Shown here: piece after piece, positions 14,499 to 22,174 of the stretch
Numbering within the stretch: position 1 is the stretch's first letter
How the letters are laid out: each line of letters begins with the position of its first letter
Assembly (NCBI GenBank): GCA_964407285.1
Contig: CAYOVG010000033.1
Coordinates: 1 to 30,039 of the forward strand
Origin: CAYOVG01 sp964407285
GTDB taxonomy: Bacteria > Desulfobacterota > Syntrophobacteria > Syntrophobacterales > Syntrophobacteraceae
Direction: 5' to 3'
Length of the DNA: 30,039 bases
The notes under the pieces: model-generated
Told to the model about the DNA's origin: nothing
The model's database searches: none
What the model saw: only the letters and a program-made list of their open reading frames with translations
Program-made: the position numbers and the translations under genes

Positions 14499-15869
14499 AT
14501 GAGAATGAGACCGACACGCCTATCCCGCCCTTTGAACCCGCGGGCCGTGCTCCCGGAGGTTCTCAAGGTGTCCGCTCTCTTGCTCATCCTTCTGCCGGTT
14601 CTTGCGAGCTGCAATGCAACGGGAGAAAGAGAGTTGTCCTTCGCCGTCGGCGGCGCGCCGGCCGAACTTGAGTTCTGGGAGGAACTCATCAGGGATTTCG
14701 AAACCGCCACGGGTGTCCGGGTGAACCTGATACGACAACCCACCGACACGGACCAGAGGCGCCAGGGTCTCCTGATAGCCCTTGCAGCCGCCCAGGAAGA
14801 CCCTGACGTGTTCCTCATGGATGTCGTCTGGCTCGCCCAGTTCGCCGCATCCGGGTGGCTCCACCCCCTGGACGCTTACACGCGAGAGCGAGCCGAAGGC
14901 GGCAACGGGGACGGGGCCGGCGTGAATCTCGACGTCTTCTTTCCGAACGTGCTCAACCGGGCGGACAGGTACAAGGGGAGCCTGATCGCGCTTCCGGTTT
15001 ACGTAGACGGAGGATTGCTCTACTACAGAGTGGATCTGCTGAGGCGGATCGGCGTTTCGGCCGCCCCGCAAACATGGGATCGACTCGTTGAATACTCCCT
15101 GGCGGTCCAGGAGGCGATGCGCCCGGCCGTTCCCCAGTTTTACGGCTTCCTGTGGCAGGGGGCCCAATACGAGGGGCTGATTTGCAATTTCCTGGAATTT
15201 GCCGGTTCGAACGAGGGAGGCATTATCTCGGATGACGGGCGACTTGCCGTCGACAGCCGGGAGAACGTGGAAGCCGGCCGTTTCATGGCCGACCTCATCC
15301 ACAGGTGGCGCATTTCGCCTCCGAGCACTTTCATCGAGATGAAGGAAGAGGAAGTGAGGACGGCCTTCGAGCAGGGAAGAGGGCTCTTCGAGAGGAACTG
15401 GGCCTATGCCTGGCCGTTGCACCAGTCCGCGGGATCGGTAGTCCGCGGGGAGACCGGGATCGGCCTCCTGCCCCACTTCAAAGGAGGGCGGAGCGTCTCC
15501 ACGCTGGGAGGCTGGCATATCGGCATTTCGAAGTATTCCGACCGGAAGGACCTGAGCTGGGAACTGGTCCGGTTCGTCGTCTCCTACGAGACGCAGAGGA
15601 GACTCGCGTTGAACCTGGGCTGGACTTCAGGGCGCAGGGACGTCTACGACGACCCGATGGTTCGGGCCGAACTGCCGCACTTCGCCGTCCTGAAGAACGT
15701 GTTCGAGGAAGCCCGGCCCCGGCCCATATTGCCCTACTACACACAGATTTCGGAGATACTCCAGCGCTACCTCAACGCGATGCTGGCCGGCGCGCTCACG
15801 CCTGAAACCGCCCTTGCCTTGGCTCAAAGGGATGCCGCAAGAATCGTCGAACGCTACCAGCCGGATTGA
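14499..15869 (+). CDS. ABC importer sugar-binding lipoprotein (family 1 solute-binding protein)
   Basis: A 456-residue extracytoplasmic binding protein of the MalE/ThuE type. Seen: a positively charged N-terminus, a hydrophobic signal segment (residues 23-36) and the lipobox LASC with Cys38 as the lipidated residue. Then ELEFWEELIRDFETATGVRVNLIRQPTD, DPDVFLMDVVWLAQFAASGWLHPLDAY, LIALPVYVDGGLLYYRVDLLRRIGV and a C-terminal helix region with LGGWHIGISKYS, all normal for the family. It would hand a sugar to the two permeases encoded next. Its stop is followed after 48 bases by the first permease, and the four genes form one operon. The ribosome binding site is weak. The substrate (trehalose/maltose-like oligosaccharide is the usual guess) cannot be settled from sequence alone. 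Confidence 0.88.
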   Translation: MRMRPTRLSRPLNPRAVLPEVLKVSALLLILLPVLASCNATGERELSFAVGGAPAELEFWEELIRDFETATGVRVNLIRQPTDTDQRRQGLLIALAAAQEDPDVFLMDVVWLAQFAASGWLHPLDAYTRERAEGGNGDGAGVNLDVFFPNVLNRADRYKGSLIALPVYVDGGLLYYRVDLLRRIGVSAAPQTWDRLVEYSLAVQEAMRPAVPQFYGFLWQGAQYEGLICNFLEFAGSNEGGIISDDGRLAVDSRENVEAGRFMADLIHRWRISPPSTFIEMKEEEVRTAFEQGRGLFERNWAYAWPLHQSAGSVVRGETGIGLLPHFKGGRSVSTLGGWHIGISKYSDRKDLSWELVRFVVSYETQRRLALNLGWTSGRRDVYDDPMVRAELPHFAVLKNVFEEARPRPILPYYTQISEILQRYLNAMLAGALTPETALALAQRDAARIVERYQPD

Positions 15870-15917
15870 GGGATCGATGCGCCGTCAATTCACCAACGTC
15901 GGGAGCGGAGTCGAACA

Positions 15918-16835
15918 GTGAAGCGAACCACCCCCCGAAAAGCCGTCCCGCGACAGTACACGTTCAGGGAACTGAGGGAATCCTTTGTCTTTCTTCTTCC
16001 GCTCCTCGCCTTCATTGCGGCCTTCATCCTGATACCAGTCATCGGCGCCGTCATCAACAGCTTCTTCATGGACGTAGCATTCCTGGAGAGAAGATTCGTC
16101 TGGTTCGAAAACTACCGGTGGCTGCTGAGCGATCCCGGATTCCGTCAGTCGCTCCGGTTCACCGCGCTGTTCGTGCTCGTTTCCGTGCCGCTCGAAATGG
16201 CGCTGGGACTGCTCTTCGCACTGCTTCTCAACGAACCCTCCCCCGTGAGAGGGATACTTCGCGCCTGCGTGCTGCTCCCGTGGGCTATTCCGGCAGCCAT
16301 ATCGGCCCGCGTCTTCGAGCTTATCTACAACTACAGCTTCGGCCTCGCCAACTATGTCCTGCTGCATCTCCCGTTCATCTCCACGCAGCCGATAAACTGG
16401 CTCGGCAGTGAATCCGGCGCATTCACGGCGCTCATTCTCGCCGACACATGGAAAACCACCCCCTTCGTGGCAATCATCATCCTTGCGGGCCTCTCGTCCA
16501 TCCCCGGCGACCTCTACAACCAGGCCCGCGTGGACGGGGCCGGCATCCGGCAACGGTTCCTGCGGATCACGCTCCCGCTGCTCAAGCCGACACTCATCGT
16601 GGCCCTCATCTTCAGGACCATCGACGCCCTGCGCATCTTCGACATCATCTACGTGCTGACCCGCGGCGGCCCGGGCGGCGAAACGATGTCCCTCTCCCTC
16701 TACGGATACAAGTACTTTCTGCTCAGCGACTTCGGCTACGGCTCGACCGTCTCCGTGGTCCTGTTTCTCATGGCCCTGATGCTCTCGATAGCCTACACGC
16801 GTCTCGGCCGCTTCGGCGAGGAGATCCGACAATGA
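15918..16835 (+). CDS. ABC sugar importer permease, MalF/UgpA type
   Basis: A 305-residue inner-membrane protein with six predicted helices, beginning with FVFLLPLLAFIAAFILIPVIGAVINSF at about residues 21-47. The cytoplasmic EAA-type loop that docks the ATPase is visible as NQARVDGAGIRQRFLRITLP, and IIYVLTRGGPGGETMSLSLYGYK near the end is a family hallmark. The start is a GTG at 15918 preceded by GGAGCGGAG. Its TGA overlaps the ATG of the second permease (ATGA at 16832-16835), so the two are translationally coupled and should form the heterodimeric channel. Confidence 0.92.
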   Translation: MKRTTPRKAVPRQYTFRELRESFVFLLPLLAFIAAFILIPVIGAVINSFFMDVAFLERRFVWFENYRWLLSDPGFRQSLRFTALFVLVSVPLEMALGLLFALLLNEPSPVRGILRACVLLPWAIPAAISARVFELIYNYSFGLANYVLLHLPFISTQPINWLGSESGAFTALILADTWKTTPFVAIIILAGLSSIPGDLYNQARVDGAGIRQRFLRITLPLLKPTLIVALIFRTIDALRIFDIIYVLTRGGPGGETMSLSLYGYKYFLLSDFGYGSTVSVVLFLMALMLSIAYTRLGRFGEEIRQ

Positions 16836-17662
16836 GCGAAGAAAAAATCAAAGCATGGCTGATCGGAGCGGGTTCATTCTTCATGCTGGTCTTTTGCGTG
16901 GCTCCGTTTGTCTACATGGTCGCGGTCAGCGTGAGTGACGATCCGCTGTTCCTGTCCGGACAATCGGACTTCCGGTTCGGCTTGCGCCACTACCGGGACG
17001 TGCTGACGGCCCGGTCCCTGCACTTTCCCGACTACCTCCTGAACAGCCTTGTCGTGTCGGGGCTGAGCGCCGTCTTTACCGTCGTCATCGCCGGCCTCGC
17101 GGCCTATGCGATCACGCGGCTCATCCTGCCCGGAAAGATCCTTTTGCTTTACTTCGTTTTGGCCGTTTCCATGTTCCCCCAGATAAGCCTCATCAGCTAC
17201 CTCTTCAAATTCATGGCCACTCTCGGCTGGATCAACACATACAAGGCCCTGGTGCTGCCCTACATCGCATGGACCCTGCCCCTCGCCCTGTGGATACTCG
17301 TGAGCTACTTCATCCGAATCCCCGAAGAGCTGGACAGGGCGGCTCTCGTCGACGGGTGCTCACGCGGGCAAATCCTTCGCAAAGTGATATTCCCCGTAGC
17401 CTCCCCCGGGATCTTTTCGATGCTGCTGCTCGCATTCATATTTGCATTCAACGAATTCCTGTTCGCAATCATGCTCACCACCAACTACCGCGCACAGACC
17501 ATTCCCGTGGGAATCGCGCTCTTCCAGGGGCTGCACGGTGAAATCCCCTGGGGAAGCATCATGGCGGCTTCCACATTGAGCGTCATGCCTCTCGTGCTCC
17601 TGGCGCTCCTCTTCCAGCGCAAGATCATCCAGGGACTCACTCAGGGGGCCGTGAAGGGGTAG
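16832..17662 (+). CDS. ABC sugar importer permease, MalG/UgpE type
   Basis: A 276-residue inner-membrane protein with six predicted helices, the second half of the importer channel. Seen: an N-terminal helix (WLIGAGSFFMLVFCVAPFVYMVAVSVS), the periplasmic segment with FGLRHYRDVL and YLLNSLVVSGLSAVF, and the docking loop PEELDRAALVDGCSRGQILRKVIFPVASPG, with the conserved Asp-Gly, followed by the last helices. The start at 16832 is fixed by the ATGA overlap with the first permease and by GAGGAG at 16818-16823. A gap of about 167 bases with repeats separates it from the ATPase gene, which is therefore possibly on the same transcript but not coupled. Confidence 0.92.
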   Translation: MSEEKIKAWLIGAGSFFMLVFCVAPFVYMVAVSVSDDPLFLSGQSDFRFGLRHYRDVLTARSLHFPDYLLNSLVVSGLSAVFTVVIAGLAAYAITRLILPGKILLLYFVLAVSMFPQISLISYLFKFMATLGWINTYKALVLPYIAWTLPLALWILVSYFIRIPEELDRAALVDGCSRGQILRKVIFPVASPGIFSMLLLAFIFAFNEFLFAIMLTTNYRAQTIPVGIALFQGLHGEIPWGSIMAASTLSVMPLVLLALLFQRKIIQGLTQGAVKG

Positions 17663-17829
17663 TGGTGGTGGAGAGGGTTGCGGCTTCGGGTTGCGGGTTG
17701 CCGCTTCCGAAAGGCATGGGTGCAAACGGGGTTGGGAGGGGCGGGTTACGAGTTACGGGTTGCTCGATGCGAGTTGCGGGTTACCCGAAGGTTATGGGCA
17801 TATTCAAGGGAATGAGGAATGCTGAAGCA
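17663..17829. repeat. GGGTTGCGGGTT-type repeat region before the ATPase gene
   Basis: This spacer is filled with degenerate CGGGTTGC/CGGGTTAC units. The 17-mer TTCGGGTTGCGGGTTGC at 17685-17701 and GCGAGTTGCGGGT at 17769-17781 are exact reverse complements of stretches in the gap at 4361-4806. The ATPase frame runs open through it, but translation of the repeat resembles no transporter sequence. Confidence 0.6.
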
Positions 17830-19044
17830 ATGAGAATCCAGTTGAATCGCCTGTCCAAGGAGTTCGCATCAGCCCGCGGGAGCACCTTTGCGTCCAAAGA
17901 GATCGATCTCGAAATTCGGGAAGGGGAGTTCTTCGTGCTGCTCGGACCGAGCGGGTGCGGCAAGTCCACGGTGCTGAACCTGATAGCAGGCCTGGAGAAA
18001 CCTACCGGGGGCGAGATCCGCTTCGGCGACCGCGTGGTGGCCTCAGCGGTAAGAAACGTCTTCATACCGCCCGCGGAGCGCAACATCGCCATGGTGTTCC
18101 AGAGCTACGCGCTCTATCCCCATCTGAGCGTCTACGGAAATATCGCGTTCCCCCTGGAGATTGCGAAAGAGGATAAGAAGACGATACGGAAGGCCGTTGA
18201 CGAGGTCGCCTCGATGCTGGGCATCACGGACCTGCTTCCCGTCAGGCCCGGCCAACTCTCCGGAGGCCAACGCCAGAGGGTGGCCATCGCCAGGGCGCTC
18301 GTGCGGCATCCGTCCGTATTCCTGATGGACGAACCCCTGTCGAACCTGGATGCTCAACTGCGCGCGTCCACCCGGACCGAGTTGAAAGCTCTTCAGCGCC
18401 GTCTGGGGATCACGACGGTCTACGTGACTCACGACCAGGTGGAGGCCATGAGCCTCGGGGACAGGATCGCGGTGCTACGGGGCGGCAGGCTGGAGCAGGC
18501 CGGAAGCCCGGAAGAACTCTACGGAGCCCCGGTCAACACCTTTGTGGCTGCTTTCATTGCCTCGCCTCCCATGAACCTGCTCAGGATCGCCATCGAAAAC
18601 GAGGCCGAAGAGCGGACCCGACCCGGGACCGCGCTCGAAGACGGCGATGTACGACGGCCCGGCCGGCTGATACGGACAAATGGCGGAGCATTGAGGGCGC
18701 CGGGCGATGTGGCCGCTCTCTTCGATGGATTGAAACCGGGCGAATGGATCCTGGGCATGAGACCCGAGCATATCCACATCCGCCCATCCGGCGGCGGCGC
18801 TGAGCTGAGCGACCGTGAGACCGGCGGCCGGACCCTCCGGGGCGAGGTGCAGGTGGTCGAACCGACGGGGCGAGAGATCCTTCTTCATGTTGCCGTCGGG
18901 ACACAAAAGCTTCTCATCCTGACGGAGGAAAGGCGATATGCCGGCGCCCGTCCCGGCGAGATCCTGGACGTGGAACCGGACCTGAAGCGGGCCTACGTCT
19001 TTTCCACGAGCGGTGAAATGGTGCGCGCTATCCGGCGGTCGTGA
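17830..19044 (+). CDS. ABC sugar importer ATPase, MalK/UgpC type
   Basis: A 404-residue cytoplasmic ATPase that powers the importer. Seen, numbered from the ATG at 17830: Walker A GPSGCGKST (39-47), Q-loop Gln91 in VFQSYALYPHLSV, signature LSGGQRQR (143-150), Walker B VFLMDEP (163-169), D-loop SNLD and switch His201 in VTHDQVEA. From about residue 235 a C-terminal TOBE/regulatory region typical of MalK follows (MRPEHIHIRP, VVEPTGREILLHV), with a charged low-similarity insert at about 258-285. The start is chosen because the protein then begins MRIQLNRLSKEF like its family; in-frame ATGs at 17794 and 17812 are possible, with AAGGGA before the latter. A carbohydrate role is inferred from the whole operon. 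Confidence 0.92.
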   Translation: MRIQLNRLSKEFASARGSTFASKEIDLEIREGEFFVLLGPSGCGKSTVLNLIAGLEKPTGGEIRFGDRVVASAVRNVFIPPAERNIAMVFQSYALYPHLSVYGNIAFPLEIAKEDKKTIRKAVDEVASMLGITDLLPVRPGQLSGGQRQRVAIARALVRHPSVFLMDEPLSNLDAQLRASTRTELKALQRRLGITTVYVTHDQVEAMSLGDRIAVLRGGRLEQAGSPEELYGAPVNTFVAAFIASPPMNLLRIAIENEAEERTRPGTALEDGDVRRPGRLIRTNGGALRAPGDVAALFDGLKPGEWILGMRPEHIHIRPSGGGAELSDRETGGRTLRGEVQVVEPTGREILLHVAVGTQKLLILTEERRYAGARPGEILDVEPDLKRAYVFSTSGEMVRAIRRS

Positions 19045-19195
19045 TCCGATAAGGACGTCCGATAGAACCATACGCGAACCGCCCCCCCAACCGCCAATGG
19101 AGTGACGCATAGGCTGCCCCTTGCGGGCGTTTGTGGACGTTCTTCCGGCCGATAACGGCTCAACCAAAGACCAGGAGAATAGAGGAGGATACAGG

Positions 19196-20017
19196 ATGAA
19201 GAGGCAATTGACGCGTTCGCTTTTGGGATTCGCTCTCTTTGCAGTGACCATGATTCTGATGCCGGTTCCCCCCGAACTCCTCGCGCAGGGTTCGCCCTCT
19301 CCATCGGGCGATCAACCGAAACCCGTGCTGCGCGCCTATGGTCCCGGCGGCCCCGCTCCGGCAATGAAGGAGGCCGCCGAAGCATTTGGACGAAAGAAAG
19401 GCGTTACAGTGGACATCGTTGCCGGACCGACCCCCACCTGGAAGGATAAGGCGCTCAAAGACGCGGACCTCATCTTCAGCGGATCGGAATACATGATGAC
19501 CGATTTCGTCCAGAAGGACCTCCCGAACCTGATAGACAAACTGACCATTCGCACGCTCTACCTGCGTCCTTCCGCCATTCTCGTCCGTCCCGGCAATCCG
19601 AAGGGCGTCAAAGGGGTAAAAGACCTCGGAAAGCCCGGAATCAAGGTTCTCGTCGTACAGGGAGCGGGCCAGGTCGGTATGTGGGAGGATGTGGCGGGAC
19701 GGGGCGGCGATGTCGGACTGGTCGACGCCGTGCGCAAGAACATCGCCTCTTTTGCGCCGAACAGCGCGGAGGCCAAGAAGCTCTGGGCCTCAGACGCGAG
19801 TTTCGATGCATGGCTCATATGGAACATATGGCAGAAGGAGAATCCGGCATCCGCGGACATGGTCGCCACCGAACCCGAATACACGATTTACCGCCCTTGC
19901 GGAATCGCGATCACCAATGGTTCCCGGCAAAAGGAGTCGGCCGGGGAGTTCGCGGACTTCCTGGAGTCCCCGGAGGGCAGGGATATTTTCGTGAAATGGG
20001 GCTGGATGCCCCGGTAG
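19196..20017 (+). CDS. acfC: AcfC-like periplasmic substrate-binding protein
   Basis: A 273-residue exported protein of the AcfC (accessory colonisation factor C) branch of type 2 periplasmic binding proteins. Seen: signal peptide (about residues 1-31: KRQ start, hydrophobic core LLGFALFAVTMILMPV, cleavage near LLAQG), then VLRAYGPGGPAPAMKEAAEAFGRKKGV, the strongly family-like DADLIFSGSEYMMTDF, LYLRPSAILVRPGNPKG, and FDAWLIWNIWQKENP followed by YTIYRPCGIAIT. The GAGGAGG ribosome binding site fixes the start at 19196. It lies 151 bases after the ATPase gene on the same strand and could be co-transcribed, but no permease of its own is adjacent and it lacks a lipobox. Its ligand is not established for the family; an anion or small organic acid is a guess. 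A second binding component for the upstream importer is less likely because the folds differ. Confidence 0.82.
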   Translation: MKRQLTRSLLGFALFAVTMILMPVPPELLAQGSPSPSGDQPKPVLRAYGPGGPAPAMKEAAEAFGRKKGVTVDIVAGPTPTWKDKALKDADLIFSGSEYMMTDFVQKDLPNLIDKLTIRTLYLRPSAILVRPGNPKGVKGVKDLGKPGIKVLVVQGAGQVGMWEDVAGRGGDVGLVDAVRKNIASFAPNSAEAKKLWASDASFDAWLIWNIWQKENPASADMVATEPEYTIYRPCGIAITNGSRQKESAGEFADFLESPEGRDIFVKWGWMPR

Positions 20018-20591
20018 GCAATCCCGGATACGCCGCCGGTTATGCTTCTATAAATCATGTTGTGCCATTATCCATGAGACGATCCTGTTTCATGAGACAC
20101 GATCACCCTCGATCAAGAACCGGTTCGCTGGATACATGAACCCTGCGCAGTTGAGTTCCCGATATTTCGACAACCCCCGCGGCAAGCGTGCTTTGGCGGC
20201 AACGCCGCTTTGGGGGTGAAAAAAGTTTCGCTTACGGAAGTCGGTTTACGGAAATCGGATGTCGGCGGTCGGGAAATCGCCTCCCCATGCTCACCCCAGA
20301 CGCCCACGAGGGACCATGCTACAGGGTTTACTCGCGGGCGCCGCATCGAACCGGAGGAACCTGAAATCCGGCTCACGGCAGAATCAAAGAGGCACGCGGA
20401 AAGCAACTCGGAATGGCGTCCGGGCTTGACATTGGAGCCGGAATGGATGAAATACTCCGACTGGAAGGATCGGCACGGCCCTATCCCGGAAACCACAACG
20501 CCATCCCAACGGCCGTGAGACTCATGATGTGATCTCATCACACAGACGTCATGCAGAGTACAGGCAAAGCCGAAAAGAGGAGGACCGCCGG
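20018..20591. other. Intergenic region with palindromes and a structured element
   Basis: No supported gene lies in these 574 bases; a 102-residue frame at 20210-20518 has no ribosome binding site and no known motif. It contains two CATGAGAC copies 18 bases apart (20073-20080, 20091-20098), a possible branched RNA fold at 20173-20217, and the inverted repeat TGTGAT-CTC-ATCACA at 20528-20542 ahead of the next gene. Confidence 0.5.
20173..20217. other. Potential branched RNA structure or repeat element
   Basis: ACCCCC (20173-20178) can pair with GGGGGT (20212-20217), enclosing AAGC-GT-GCTT (20184-20193) and GGCG-GCAA-CGCC (20195-20206), the latter a GNRA tetraloop hairpin. An alternative longer stem pairs GCGGC (20179-20183) with GCCGC (20204-20208). 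A run of six A follows on the plus strand. It may be a dispersed repeat rather than a functional RNA. Confidence 0.35.
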
Positions 20592-20918
20592 TTGCGGGCG
20601 AGAAGCGGAAAGAGCAAGAGTAAATATCGTCAGGTCTGCTGGCAGCCGCTGAGAGCTGCGAGGGATTACTGCTTGTGGTGCTGCGCGGGCCGGATTCCGG
20701 AGGTCGCGGCCTGCCCCGTGGAGGATTGTCCGCTGCATCGGTTCCGCGCAGGCGGCGTGGCCGGGGACGACAGCGCAGCCCTCAAGGCGGTCAGGCGCAA
20801 ATGCATCGACTGCATGGCGGGGTCTCCCCTTGAGGTGAAAAAATGCACCTCAAGGGAGTGTCCGCTTTGGGATTTCAGATCGGGCGCAAATCCTTACTTC
20901 ACATTTTCTTCCCGGTAG
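20592..20918 (+). CDS. Small protein with two tandem Cys-rich metal-binding motifs
   Basis: About 108 residues if started at TTG 20592, which has AGAGGAGGA 7 bases upstream; a GTG at 20529 would add 21 residues but has no such site. The protein carries the same motif twice: YCLWCCAGRIPEVAACPVEDCPLHRFRAG and, 40 residues later, KCIDCMAGSPLEVKKCTSRECPLWDFRSG. Each has C-x2-C followed 11 residues later by C-x4-C, with the shared C-P-L-aromatic ending, so each probably binds one zinc. Similar single motifs occur in small proteins of phages and anaerobes with no known role. The basic N-terminus (ARSGKSKSKYRQ) could contact nucleic acid, which is a guess. It is convergent with the MucR-type gene. 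Confidence 0.6.
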   Translation: MRARSGKSKSKYRQVCWQPLRAARDYCLWCCAGRIPEVAACPVEDCPLHRFRAGGVAGDDSAALKAVRRKCIDCMAGSPLEVKKCTSRECPLWDFRSGANPYFTFSSR

Positions 20919-20920
20919 TC

Positions 20921-20969
20921 TCCGGCATTGCCGGACCAAAGTCCCGCCGGACCGGGGTCCCGCCGGACC
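20921..20969. terminator. Cluster of small hairpins between convergent genes
   Basis: Two bases after the stop, TCCGGC (20921-20926) pairs with GCCGGA (20930-20935). Then the 13-mer GTCCCGCCGGACC occurs twice (20941-20953, 20957-20969), and each copy can fold as GTCC/GGAC. There is no T tract. Its place between two 3' ends suggests a shared termination region. Confidence 0.4.
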
Positions 20970-21009
20970 CTCATCGCGTCCGCCCGTCCCCGAACATCAT
21001 TCCGAAATC

Positions 21010-21492
21010 TCAGCTTTCTTCGGCGGGCTGAGAGGCTTCCTCTTTCTTTCTTCTCTTATCCGCCACATATCTGGCGAGGTTCTCGGGGATGCCTCTCTTG
21101 CGGGCGGCCTTGCTGCGCGCCTTGGTCAGGGATATGGCCGAAAGGGGTTGCTTGAGCGGAATCCCGTGCTTCTTCTTGTACTCTTTCTGATCCAACCCGT
21201 GCGTCTTCAGGTGTCTGACCGTCAGTTGCCGCATCGAAGCGCCGCATTCCAGGCAGATAACGCTATCCTTGCGGATCGAATCCGCGGCGGACATCTTTTC
21301 CGGCGCATCTTCCTTCCGGACCGAGTCCGGGGTTTCTTCAATAGGGGTTCCAGTAGATTCGGCCAGTTGCATCTTCTGCAGCGTACGAAATGTCTTTTCC
21401 AGGGCAGGCTTTATGTCGTCGACGCTCATTTTGCCCGAAGCTATCTGCGCCTGAACAATTTCGGCGGCAAGCTCTACCAGGTTTTTTTCCAT
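21010..21492 (-). CDS. Ros/MucR-family zinc-finger transcriptional regulator
   Basis: A 160-residue DNA-binding protein. Seen: an N-terminal helical region (EKNLVELAAEIVQAQIASGKMSVDDI) as in MucR, an acidic linker at 45-70, then the prokaryotic zinc finger ICLECGASMRQLTVRHLKTHGL with Cys80, Cys83, His94 and His98 as ligands. The flanking basic part EYKKKHGIPLKQPLSA and a Lys/Arg-rich tail follow. Spacing from the second Cys to the first His is 10 residues, one more than in Agrobacterium Ros. The ATG has AGGAGGAGGGG just upstream and the 100-base region before it is markedly AT-rich, with ATAATCATTAT at 21534-21544, a plausible site for autoregulation since Ros/MucR proteins favour AT-rich DNA. 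The target genes are unknown. Confidence 0.87.
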   Translation of the reverse strand: MEKNLVELAAEIVQAQIASGKMSVDDIKPALEKTFRTLQKMQLAESTGTPIEETPDSVRKEDAPEKMSAADSIRKDSVICLECGASMRQLTVRHLKTHGLDQKEYKKKHGIPLKQPLSAISLTKARSKAARKRGIPENLARYVADKRRKKEEASQPAEES

Positions 21493-21592
21493 ATATTCCC
21501 CTCCTCCTGCAAGTAAAGTGTCATTGTTATTGTATAATCATTATGCTACCGAAGTACACTATGTATATAAAACGAAATACGTCGCCCCGCTT

Positions 21593-22174
21593 TCACAACG
21601 AAAGAATAAAGCCTGCCCGCCGATGGAAATCCGGCCGCGGACCGGTGTGGGCAAGCGCCCAGTAACTGATTCCGCAGCCCTCCCCGTCGTCGGCTCCGTG
21701 TTCGATCACAGCGCTGATGCCGACCTCTATTTCCCGGTCCCGCCGGACCATTCCGCCCAGGTCAACCACCAGCACGACGGACAGGCGATCCCGCGACTCC
21801 CCGACAGTGAACGGAAGCGACGCAAAAGCCGTCTCCTCCCGCATTCCCTGCCGATAATCCGTGAACTGATAAACGTTCCAGTGGCCTGCCGGGGAAAGAT
21901 TGAACTCCCAATACCCGGAGGAGCCCTTCTCCCCGACGAAAAATTCGAAACACGTATGCTCCCACAGACCGGCCCTTCGTTCCGGCGCCTCCGCCCCCCG
22001 AAGACGAGGAACGACCACCCGTCCGATCTCGCCCGCAAGCTCGAGATCGACCGCAAGCCGGTCGCGGAACCGCCCGGCCGCGCCCGTAACGCCGAACCGG
22101 GAGAGTACGTCGCCCGGTACATCCTCCGCCCCCATGGAAGGGAAAGGCGTCAGCGAAAAGCTCCGGCTGTCCAT
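21593..22174 (-). CDS. DOMON-like domain protein
   Basis: A 193-residue protein of the DOMON-like group, a beta-sandwich fold related to haem- and sugar-binding DOMON domains. Seen: LWEHTCFEFFVGEKGSSGYWEFNLSPAGHWNVYQFTDYRQGMR at about residues 70-112, the core of the family, and a C-terminal ISYWALAHTGPRPDFHRR. There is no signal peptide, so it seems cytoplasmic, unlike many DOMON proteins. Its ATG overlaps the stop of the upstream kinase-like gene (ATGA at 22171-22174 in reverse), which shows translational coupling. The molecular role is not known; binding a sugar or its derivative for the kinase partner is an inference. It ends 101 bases ahead of the MucR-type gene start. Confidence 0.8.
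   Translation of the reverse strand: MDSRSFSLTPFPSMGAEDVPGDVLSRFGVTGAAGRFRDRLAVDLELAGEIGRVVVPRLRGAEAPERRAGLWEHTCFEFFVGEKGSSGYWEFNLSPAGHWNVYQFTDYRQGMREETAFASLPFTVGESRDRLSVVLVVDLGGMVRRDREIEVGISAVIEHGADDGEGCGISYWALAHTGPRPDFHRRAGFILSL

Noticed and set aside
17662..17829. N-terminal extension of the ABC ATPase to 17662
   Set aside because: The extension is translation of intergenic repeats and does not resemble ATPase N-termini.
20528..20542. CRP-like site TGTGAT-CTC-ATCACA
   Set aside because: The half-sites TGTGA and TCACA are separated by five bases, not the six of a CRP site. Kept only as an inverted repeat of unknown role.
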